From a virus, in IMG/VR virus record IMGVR_UViG_3300020473_000073, positions 1 through 35,140 of that record: DNA of 35,140 nucleotides; one strand, written 5' to 3'. A model generated the notes under the pieces. That model had not been told where the DNA came from and did no database searches. It saw only the letters and a list, made by a program, of their open reading frames with translations. This document shows, piece by piece, positions 5,851 through 10,358 of the stretch. Position 1 is the first letter of the stretch, and every line of letters starts with the position of its first letter. The translations under genes were made by a program, and so were the position numbers.

Positions 5851-5864
5851 TTACAGATCTGTAA
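5851..5864. promoter_or_regulatory. Perfect 14-bp palindrome
   Basis: TTACAGATCTGTAA lies between the candidate antisense RNA and the promoter of gene 5533-5778. It could be an operator or a small hairpin at the 3' end of the RNA, but no U-run follows. It is unrelated to the early palindrome. Confidence 0.4.
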
Positions 5865-5869
5865 TATTA

Positions 5870-5935
5870 GGGGCTTGGTCTGACAAGTGGCAATGAAGAA
5901 CCTCAACCACGGGATTCTTCAAATCAGCAAGCCCC
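5870..5935 (-). ncRNA. Candidate antisense small RNA with GUGGUUGA loop
   Basis: On the minus strand this 66-nt segment folds into one long hairpin. The outer stem is GGGGCUUG with CAAGCCCC (8 bp), extended by CUGA with UCAG across a 2-nt bulge. An internal loop leads to GAAGAA with UUCUUC (6 bp) and CC with GG. The apical loop is exactly GUGGUUGA. This 8-mer is the complement of the leader motif UCAACCAC found 0-15 nt before the start codons of eight early genes. A promoter at 5942-5970 would start transcription at G5935, the first base of the stem. No classical U-run follows, so the 3' end is uncertain; it could also be the leader of gene 5533-5778. No coding frame is apparent. Confidence 0.6.
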
Positions 5936-5941
5936 GAATCT

Positions 5942-5970
5942 ATTCTAATTGAGATTAGAAGAATTTCCAA
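5942..5970 (-). promoter_or_regulatory. Promoter-operator of the candidate small RNA
   Basis: Minus strand TTGGAA (5970-5965), 17-bp spacer, TAGAAT (5947-5942). The first base of the hairpin, G5935, lies 7 nt after the -10 box. The -10 region overlaps the inverted repeat TTCTAAT-TGAG-ATTAGAA (5943-5960). Aligned with the early operator it matches 13 of 17 positions, so it looks like a diverged member of the same family. Confidence 0.6.
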
Positions 5971-5979
5971 TAATCCTTA

Positions 5980-6168
5980 TTAATCCCATTCTTTTATCTG
6001 TTGAATCAAATCATAATATTGGCATTTTAATTCGATATATCTGCTAAGAGCCAATTCTTTTTCAATCGGATCTTCGTCTGGTGTCTCCTTCCATTTCTTT
6101 CTGTGTTCTTCATAAGCTGCTTTTTTTAGTAAAGCGTTGAGCTTGATTTTTTTAAGATCGTTATTCAT
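5980..6168 (-). CDS. Hypothetical protein, 62 aa
   Basis: I take ATG 6168 as the start, two bases after the stop of the upstream gene (TAA-AA-ATG), instead of an upstream TTG at 6240. The product is a highly charged helical protein (MNNDLKKIKLNALLKKAAYEEHRKKW...) ending in a second helix YIELKCQYYDLIQQIKEWD. It has no recognised motif. It is the last gene before the candidate small RNA. Confidence 0.65.
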   Translation of the reverse strand: MNNDLKKIKLNALLKKAAYEEHRKKWKETPDEDPIEKELALSRYIELKCQYYDLIQQIKEWD

Positions 6169-6170
6169 TT

Positions 6171-6386
6171 TTATGGTGCAGGGATAAGCATGTGTTGGGC
6201 GTGTTCTGATGTTCTCCCGTCTTTCCATTTGACGGTGCAATAAATACAGGGAGTCCCTTTTTTATTGGATTTCTCACGTTGTGAAATGACCGTCCCGACT
6301 GCGGAGCCTATCTCTAAAAACATTCCTTTTGTGGCTCTTCTCTTGTTTACAGAATCACCTTCTTTGTATCTGGCAGTTGCTGGCAT
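6171..6386 (-). CDS. Hypothetical protein, 71 aa
   Basis: A small basic protein with a beta-barrel-like pattern: KEGDSVNKRRATKG, a strand GTVISQRE, then CIYCTVKWKDGRTSEHAQHMLIP. The KEGDxV...V...W.DG order recalls small SH3/KOW-like barrels, but I cannot assign a family. It is coupled to the gene at 5980-6168. No palindromic promoter lies upstream, only the terminator of the preceding gene, so it may be transcribed by read-through. Confidence 0.65.
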   Translation of the reverse strand: MPATARYKEGDSVNKRRATKGMFLEIGSAVGTVISQREKSNKKGTPCIYCTVKWKDGRTSEHAQHMLIPAP

Positions 6387-6403
6387 TGGTTTTATAAATA
6401 GGT

Positions 6404-6427
6404 AAAAAAAGCCCCCTTTCGGAGGCT
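6404..6427 (-). terminator. Terminator after small gene 6435-6593
   Basis: AGCC-x-CC and GG-x-GGCT form a stem with one mismatch around a 4-nt loop. The A-run at 6404-6410 is a U-run in the minus transcript. Confidence 0.75.
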
Positions 6428-6434
6428 AGATAGT

Positions 6435-6593
6435 TTAGAAAATAGCTGCTGCTGCTGCTGTGATTCCTAAAAGAATTAAAGCAGTATTCAATTTCTCTGT
6501 AAGAGTTTGAATTTTTTCTGCTTGATCGTCAATCAGTGGAAGAGCCTCGGCAAGAATTTCAGCCTTGGTGTTCTTTGCAGTGATTGTTGTCAT
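6435..6593 (-). CDS. Small membrane-anchored protein, 52 aa
   Basis: ATG 6593 is preceded by AGGAG at a good distance and by the leader motif UCAACCAC 15 nt upstream. The first 35 residues are helical (AEILAEALPLIDDQAEKIQTLTEKL). The C-terminus (NTALILLGITAAAAAIF) is hydrophobic and may be a short tail anchor, with the Ala run encoded by a GCT/GCA repeat. It lies between two terminators (6636-6657 upstream, 6404-6427 downstream) with no promoter visible, so it depends on read-through or processing. Confidence 0.7.
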   Translation of the reverse strand: MTTITAKNTKAEILAEALPLIDDQAEKIQTLTEKLNTALILLGITAAAAAIF

Positions 6594-6608
6594 TTGGAAA
6601 ACTCCTGT

Positions 6609-6616
6609 GTGGTTGA
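6609..6616 (-). promoter_or_regulatory. Leader motif UCAACCAC without a nearby promoter
   Basis: This is the only copy of the leader motif not preceded by a recognisable promoter; a terminator (6636-6657) lies just upstream. Its pairing with the candidate antisense RNA is the longest of the set, CCUCAACCAC (10 nt). It argues that the motif acts on the mRNA and is not part of the promoter. Confidence 0.65.
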
Positions 6617-6635
6617 GGCAGCTTAAAAATTTATG

Positions 6636-6657
6636 AAAAACCCCTCAAGATGAGGGG
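6636..6657 (-). terminator. Terminator after gene 6668-6946
   Basis: A perfect 7-bp stem, CCCCTCA (6641-6647) with TGAGGGG (6651-6657), 3-nt loop, and an A-run at 6636-6640 giving the U-run on the minus strand. Confidence 0.85.
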
Positions 6658-6667
6658 CTTTGTTTGC

Positions 6668-6946
6668 TTACTTGTTAACCTTTAAAGTCTTTACAAACTT
6701 TGCTGGCTTTCTGGTTGTTTCGTCATAGACCTCATAAGCTTCTGCATACCAGCCATCTTTGCAATCTGTGATGTCAAAGATGTGGACGGGGAAAAGAGCG
6801 TCTTTTTTAAATCCAAAAAGATGCTTCCAATCCCTTTTTAAAACTCTGATGGCTTTTGTTGCGATTACTTCAGGTTCGTGAGTTCCTGAGAACCAGCTTG
6901 ACCCACCTCTTACGAAGATGATGCCAAGAAGCACTTTCTTTTCCAT
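6668..6946 (-). CDS. Hypothetical protein, 92 aa
   Basis: An unrecognised protein with alternating strands and helices: VLLGIIFVRGGSSWFSG, EVIATKAIRVLKRDWKHLFGF, FPVHIFDITDC, WYAEAYEVYDE. This could be a small alpha/beta fold. It is a single-gene unit with its own promoter-operator and terminator. Its leader is the longest of the set (about 60 nt) and carries a variant motif, UCAACCGC, 13 nt before the ATG. Confidence 0.7.
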   Translation of the reverse strand: MEKKVLLGIIFVRGGSSWFSGTHEPEVIATKAIRVLKRDWKHLFGFKKDALFPVHIFDITDCKDGWYAEAYEVYDETTRKPAKFVKTLKVNK

Positions 6947-6995
6947 AAATTTTCAAGTTGCGGTTGATAGCAAACAGACGAATCTGCTTACAATT

Positions 6996-7026
6996 TAATC
7001 TTAATAAGATTAGGTGGTAATGTCAA
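6996..7026 (-). promoter_or_regulatory. Early promoter-operator for gene 6668-6946
   Basis: TTGACA (7026-7021), 17-bp spacer, TAAGAT on the minus strand, with a perfect palindrome at 6996-7012. The leader contains a small hairpin (AGCAGA with TCTG...GCT) and the motif variant UCAACCGC (complement of 6960-6967). Confidence 0.88.
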
Positions 7027-7056
7027 TAAGAATATTGTTATTGAAATAAATCTTAA

Positions 7057-7073
7057 TAATCTTAATAAGATTA
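7057..7073. promoter_or_regulatory. Operator copy without a promoter
   Basis: A perfect TAATCTTAATAAGATTA overlaps the stop codon of gene 7071-7250. No -35 box lies at the usual distance on either strand. An extra half-site (AAATCTTAA) adjoins it on the low-coordinate side. Promoter-less operators can serve as auxiliary or transcription-blocking sites. Confidence 0.7.
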
Positions 7074-7250
7074 TTCCCATCTTTTTTCATAGATCAGTTT
7101 TCCTGCTTTTACAATTTCCTTTCCTAGCTTCTCGTTGTTCCATCCTCTTTTAAATGCCAGCCCTGACCAATCTTCTGTTGTTAATGCTTTTAAAACTTTT
7201 GTATTAAAAAACTCAATTGGCATTGAATTAGGAATTTTGCTTAAATCCAT
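7071..7250 (-). CDS. Hypothetical protein, 59 aa
   Basis: ATG 7250 lies 3 bases after the stop of the NrdR-like gene. The product (MDLSKIPNSMPIEFFNTKVLKALTTEDW...) is a small helical, Lys-rich protein with three Trp residues and no recognised motif. It is the last gene of the long minus-strand operon that begins at 9546. Its stop codon is part of a perfect operator palindrome. Confidence 0.65.
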   Translation of the reverse strand: MDLSKIPNSMPIEFFNTKVLKALTTEDWSGLAFKRGWNNEKLGKEIVKAGKLIYEKRWE

Positions 7251-7253
7251 TGT

Positions 7254-7535
7254 TTAAAGATCCAAAAAAATTTGGTCAAGGGCAAATAAAATTGTTTCTC
7301 TTGATTTGTTGATTGTCTTAGAAAGTTCTTCTTTGTAGTCTAAAATCATTTCTTTTCTACATTCTGGATCAGTTATAAGATTATGCTGATGAATTTCATA
7401 AGTTGTAAATCTGTACTCACAAACAGGACAAATTCTTCTTCTTCTTATTCCACCTTTTTTGTCTGATCTTGTTTCAATAACCTTTCTAGCTTTTTCATAG
7501 TTAAAAGAACTTTTACCACATTTAGGACAATCCAT
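7254..7535 (-). CDS. NrdR-like zinc ribbon protein, 93 aa
   Basis: With the start at ATG 7535 (GAGG 9 nt upstream), the first 47 residues closely follow the zinc ribbon of the NrdR repressor: CPKC (Cys3, Cys6), ...TRSDKKGGIRRRRICPVC (Cys36, Cys39) and YRFTTYE. NrdR controls ribonucleotide reductase genes and normally continues with an ATP-cone. Here a short helical tail (MILDYKEELSKTINKSRETILFAL) follows and the ATP-cone is absent. It may bind NrdR-type boxes without nucleotide sensing, or only use the ribbon as a DNA-binding module. It lies in a tight operon, 1 base after the upstream stop. Confidence 0.75.
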   Translation of the reverse strand: MDCPKCGKSSFNYEKARKVIETRSDKKGGIRRRRICPVCEYRFTTYEIHQHNLITDPECRKEMILDYKEELSKTINKSRETILFALDQIFLDL

Positions 7536-7536
7536 T

Positions 7537-7956
7537 TTATTTGACCTCGGCGGCGACAACTCTTAAAGCGTTTAAGTACATCAAATCATTCATTGCTGCA
7601 CCTATTCGGGTTTGAAGAACACCATTAGCTTCTGCTTCAGAATAGACTTTTGCCTTCAGCTTTTCAGGTCGTTTTAAGTAACAAGGATCTTCTAAGACAA
7701 GTTTTTTCCATGCGTAAGGAAGATTGCTTCCTAATGATTGAAGGAAAGTTAATTCCTTTTCTACACGTTGAAGGCATGTTTCAATCCTTGTAATTGGATA
7801 AATTTCTAAATCCTTTGTTCTTGCAAAAGTACGTTTAGAAACACAAGCAAATAGAAGCCTTGTTAAAGCCTTATCAACATCACTTGTTTTCTTGTGTGCA
7901 GAATCAGCAAAGAAAATAGAGTTCTTGCCAATTTTTTTAAAAGCTCTTCCTGACAT
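7537..7956 (-). CDS. Hypothetical protein, 139 aa
   Basis: An unrecognised, mostly helical protein with a basic N-terminus (FKKIGKNSIFFADSAHKKTSDVDKAL). Its central region (ITRIETCLQRVEKELTFLQSLGS) looks like a long helix. No membrane segment or catalytic motif is evident. It is tightly packed: 1 base after the gene at 7958 and 1 base before the NrdR-like start. Confidence 0.65.
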   Translation of the reverse strand: MSGRAFKKIGKNSIFFADSAHKKTSDVDKALTRLLFACVSKRTFARTKDLEIYPITRIETCLQRVEKELTFLQSLGSNLPYAWKKLVLEDPCYLKRPEKLKAKVYSEAEANGVLQTRIGAAMNDLMYLNALRVVAAEVK

Positions 7957-7957
7957 T

Positions 7958-8590
7958 TTAAAAACCTTTTGTTTTTGAGTTTGTACGGGTAGGAAAAATT
8001 AATTGATTTAACTTCTTGCATTTGCCTTTCATCTTTGCCGTTTTTAATGTCTTTTCTGTGATTTCAATGGATGAACTCAGCTCTTGTTGAATCTCCAGCA
8101 GCTCCTTTTCAAAAGCACTTACTGATTTTGCTATCCCAAAAAGAATATCTTCTGAATCGCTTCTATGTAATTTGACTGACTTCAGACCCTCTTCAATTAG
8201 TTCTAGTTTTTCTTTCATGCTTGTCTTATTAAAACTGTCGTTATAAAGGTCTAAAAAATCCTCAATGCTCCAACGCTCTGGAGGTGTTTTAACTGTGAAG
8301 TCAATTGTTCCATTTGTTCGTGTATATCTTCTTACAACTCCAACTCCTCCAACTTTTTTAAATGCTTTGACTTCTTGAGGTGCATTTCTTCTTTTGTCTC
8401 CAGACATCCAAAGATGGTCAAATTTATGACCACCTTTTTGTTTGACTGCATCTTGTACACAGGTGTCTCTGTCCCAGATGCAAACATGAGGATTTGAAAG
8501 ACAAGTCCAAGTCCTGTTGTGCTTATAACCTGTCTCCCATCCACTAAAGGCAACTAATTCACCTTCAAGGTCTGCGAGCCTGATCCTCAT
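7958..8590 (-). CDS. Hypothetical protein, 210 aa
   Basis: The N-terminal 110 residues are beta-rich with several Trp, Cys and His (FSGWETGYKHNRTWTCL, HVCIWDRDTCVQD, GGHKFDHLWM). The C-terminal half is helical, with a heptad-like region (about 125-190, KEKLELIEEGLKSV ... FEKELLEIQQELSSSIEITEKTLK) that may form a coiled coil. I do not recognise the family. The start overlaps the upstream gene by 4 bases (ATGA). Confidence 0.65.
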   Translation of the reverse strand: MRIRLADLEGELVAFSGWETGYKHNRTWTCLSNPHVCIWDRDTCVQDAVKQKGGHKFDHLWMSGDKRRNAPQEVKAFKKVGGVGVVRRYTRTNGTIDFTVKTPPERWSIEDFLDLYNDSFNKTSMKEKLELIEEGLKSVKLHRSDSEDILFGIAKSVSAFEKELLEIQQELSSSIEITEKTLKTAKMKGKCKKLNQLIFPTRTNSKTKGF

Positions 8591-9093
8591 CTTTTCATCC
8601 CCTTTCTTGCTCTTTCAAATGCTCTCGCTGTGTTTTTATTTGTATTTGCCTGAACGTCAAATCCGGGCTGAGAAAAAGTTTTATAATCCACTTCATGCAG
8701 CACAAGACAGGTGCGGTTCAAGTCATACCAAACTGCATTAGGTCTTGGGTATTTACCTGTTGTGTAGTGGAAATCTTTTCTTAGACCGCCACGCATTTCG
8801 CTTGTATTCCGTAAAACTCTTAGATCTGATTCTGTTACTTTTAATTTTTTAGCTGTTTGAGCTGTTGAAGAAGTGAAATGAAAATCACCAACTTTGTAAG
8901 TTGGCACCATTGTTTCAACAATAGGATCTTTTTCTATTGTTTTTTTTGCAAACTCAACGCTTAATTTGGTAAAAAGATTTTCGTTAAATTCAAAATACTC
9001 CTCAGAGGATCGGCTTGGAGCTTTCTTGATTAACTTATTTGATTTGCCTAAAAGTTCTAAAAGCCTTAGAAGTTCGGGTTGATTAAGATTCAT
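8587..9093 (-). CDS. Hypothetical protein, 168 aa
   Basis: I choose ATG 9093 because it overlaps the stop of the small membrane gene (ATGA); an upstream TTG at 9111 is less likely. The protein is basic and unrecognised. The middle (KVGDFHFTSSTAQTAKKLKVTESDLRVLRN) has a helix-turn-helix-like pattern, and a region with YDLNRTCLVLHEVDYKTF follows. A DNA-binding role is possible but unproven. It overlaps the next gene by 4 bases. Confidence 0.65.
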   Translation of the reverse strand: MNLNQPELLRLLELLGKSNKLIKKAPSRSSEEYFEFNENLFTKLSVEFAKKTIEKDPIVETMVPTYKVGDFHFTSSTAQTAKKLKVTESDLRVLRNTSEMRGGLRKDFHYTTGKYPRPNAVWYDLNRTCLVLHEVDYKTFSQPGFDVQANTNKNTARAFERARKGMKR

Positions 9094-9221
9094 TTGTTTA
9101 AAGATTGGCAAGCAAGTTGGATTTTGTTGACCTCACAATCGTGGCGGGTCATGTTTGAAAGGGATGAACTAACACCCCAGAAAAGAACCGCCCCGAAGGC
9201 GGCAAATAGAAGAAATCTCAT
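9090..9221 (-). CDS. Small secreted or membrane protein, 43 aa
   Basis: ATG 9221 lies 4 bases after the stop of the gene at 9226, and the stop codon overlaps the next start (ATGA), which supports a real gene. The N-terminus (MRFLLFAAFGAVLFWGVSSSLS) is a signal peptide or membrane anchor, followed by a short polar tail with two Cys. Codons 7-12 contain a strong hairpin with a UUCG loop (9188-9203). The function is unknown; a superinfection or lysis accessory peptide is possible. Confidence 0.65.
   Translation of the reverse strand: MRFLLFAAFGAVLFWGVSSSLSNMTRHDCEVNKIQLACQSLNK
9188..9203 (-). other. UUCG hairpin inside small gene, possible attenuator
   Basis: On the minus strand CCGCC and GGCGG pair around UUCGG, followed by UUCUUUUC. 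It resembles a weak terminator but lies in the coding sequence of gene 9090-9221. It could lower transcription of the downstream half of the operon. Confidence 0.35.
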
Positions 9222-9225
9222 TGGT

Positions 9226-9546
9226 TTAAAGAGTGAAATAAAGTCCAGTTAAATCTTCAGCAACAGTTTTGATTTGATCGCCGTAAAGACCATTTAAGGT
9301 TTTTACTTCTGTCATTTCATAAGTTTTCTTGTTTAGCTTTAAAGCTTTAAGGTCGTAAAGGTCAGCAGCTTGGTTGTAGTTAACAATTAAATGAGTGAAC
9401 TTTTTACCTGCTTTGCCAACTTGTCTTCCAAAAACAAGGTGAACTCCGTTGTTCTTATCGTCAGTAACAATTTCTGCTCCAGTCATTGCAGCGATTTTAT
9501 TTGTGCCGCCTAACTGATTCAAAAGTGTTTGAGTTGTAGGTGTCAT
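9226..9546 (-). CDS. Conserved phage protein of unknown function, 106 aa
   Basis: The N-terminal LLNQLGGTNKIAAMTGA, the middle THLIVNYNQAADLYDLKALKL and the end LYGDQIKTVAEDLTGLYFTL follow the pattern of a widespread small phage protein family of unknown function that ends in TGLY-x-x-L. It is the first gene of a seven-gene minus-strand operon (9546 to 7071). It has its own promoter-operator, and the leader motif UCAACCAC ends 2 nt before the ATG without a Shine-Dalgarno sequence. Confidence 0.75.
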   Translation of the reverse strand: MTPTTQTLLNQLGGTNKIAAMTGAEIVTDDKNNGVHLVFGRQVGKAGKKFTHLIVNYNQAADLYDLKALKLNKKTYEMTEVKTLNGLYGDQIKTVAEDLTGLYFTL

Positions 9547-9570
9547 TTGTGGTTGATCTTGATTACTCCT

Positions 9571-9601
9571 TTATCTTAATAAGATTATCGCCTAATGTCA
9601 A
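9571..9601 (-). promoter_or_regulatory. Early promoter-operator for operon 9546-7071
   Basis: TTGACA (9601-9596), 17-bp spacer, TAAGAT on the minus strand; the palindrome copy at 9571-9587 has one mismatch. The -35 box and spacer encode the last codons of the upstream gene (VIDIRR and stop). Leader motif UCAACCAC is the complement of 9549-9556. Confidence 0.85.
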
Positions 9602-9944
9602 TAACATTATTTGGTTTTTTATATTCGTAATATTCGTCAAACAATGCTCCATCTGCATTTGCAGCTTCCAGCCATCCTTTCGGCTTTAGCTCTCCCTCTA
9701 AAGCTTTCTGTTCAACATTCTTTATTGCCTGAAGCGTATCAAGTGCTTCAACTAAAGGATTTAATTCTTTGCGAGATAAACCAGCTTTTTTAATTTCAAT
9801 ATCATTGATTGATAAAAGCAATCTTTGAATTGCTCTATAAGCAACACCAGCATCATTAATTGCGGTTGTTTCCATTGGTTCCCAATTCCCAGCAGATTCT
9901 TCTTTATACAATTTGCCTTTGATCATTCTGATTTCTTTTGGCAT
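9585..9944 (-). CDS. Hypothetical protein, 119 aa
   Basis: An unrecognised helical protein. The N-terminus (EIRMIKGKLYKEESAGNWEPM) forms strands; the centre (GVAYRAIQRLLLSINDIEIKKAGLSRKELNPLVEALDTLQAIKNVE) is helical. It ends in NVIDIRR, whose codons are also the -35 region of the next promoter. It lies downstream of a terminator (9982-10001) with no promoter visible and no Shine-Dalgarno sequence, so its expression is unclear. Confidence 0.65.
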   Translation of the reverse strand: MPKEIRMIKGKLYKEESAGNWEPMETTAINDAGVAYRAIQRLLLSINDIEIKKAGLSRKELNPLVEALDTLQAIKNVEQKALEGELKPKGWLEAANADGALFDEYYEYKKPNNVIDIRR

Positions 9945-9981
9945 GGTTCTTAAATAGGGGCGGGGTGGATGTAGGAAAAAT

Positions 9982-10001
9982 AAAAAAGCCCCGAAGGGCT
10001 T
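9982..10001 (-). terminator. Terminator after small gene 10007-10147
   Basis: AAGCCC and GGGCTT form a 6-bp stem with a UUCG tetraloop on the minus strand, followed by a U-run. Confidence 0.88.
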
Positions 10002-10006
10002 GCTAA

Positions 10007-10147
10007 TTAATCTTTGATTAATTTCTTTTCTGATTCTGCAATTGCTTTAACTGATTCTTCAACTTCTTTGATATTAAGTTGAAAAACTTCGTCTCCTGCT
10101 TTCATTGTTTCCACAATTCCTTGCAGTGCGTCAGCGAATTTGCCCAT
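10007..10147 (-). CDS. Small hypothetical protein, 46 aa
   Basis: ATG 10147 is preceded by AGGA at a good distance. The product (MGKFADALQGIVETMKAGDEVFQL...) is a short amphipathic, acidic helical protein. It is a complete single-gene unit, with the promoter-operator at 10175-10205, leader motif UCAACCAC 14 nt before the ATG, and a terminator directly after. No function is visible. Confidence 0.75.
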   Translation of the reverse strand: MGKFADALQGIVETMKAGDEVFQLNIKEVEESVKAIAESEKKLIKD

Positions 10148-10174
10148 GAATTAAGTCCTGTGTGGTTGACTTCT

Positions 10175-10205
10175 TAATCTTAATAAGATTATGTGTTTTG
10201 GTCAA
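10175..10205 (-). promoter_or_regulatory. Early promoter-operator for gene 10007-10147
   Basis: TTGACC (10205-10200), 17-bp spacer, TAAGAT on the minus strand with a perfect palindrome at 10175-10191. The leader motif UCAACCAC (complement of 10162-10169) begins close to the expected transcription start. This is the last minus-strand promoter before the late region. Confidence 0.85.
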
Positions 10206-10288
10206 TCCCCTCTTTAACCATTCTCCATGTTTTACTTGTTGTTCCCTTATCTTCTGGCAATGCTCGCAATTACATAAATAATACTGCA

Positions 10289-10317
10289 TTGGCTTGAATA
10301 GTTCCTTGCCTTACACT
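10289..10317 (+). promoter_or_regulatory. Weak candidate late promoter
   Basis: TTGGCT, 17-bp spacer, TACACT in the 150-bp gap between the divergent early and late regions. Each box matches the sigma70 consensus at 4 of 6 positions. The rest of the gap (10206-10358) shows no further structure I can interpret. Confidence 0.3.
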
Positions 10318-10358
10318 AATGGCCTATTAAACTCAAAGCATTTAAGCTTCTTTTATTT

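Noticed and set aside
5870-5935. Transcription of the hairpin from the plus strand, giving a decoy identical to the leader motif
   Set aside because: No convincing plus-strand promoter lies upstream, while the minus-strand promoter is well placed to start at the stem base. The hairpin itself folds on both strands, so this is a preference.
7254-7559. Longer start MSPPRSNK for the NrdR-like protein
   Set aside because: The start at 7535 has a GAGG ribosome site and begins directly at the conserved MxCPxC, as in NrdR.
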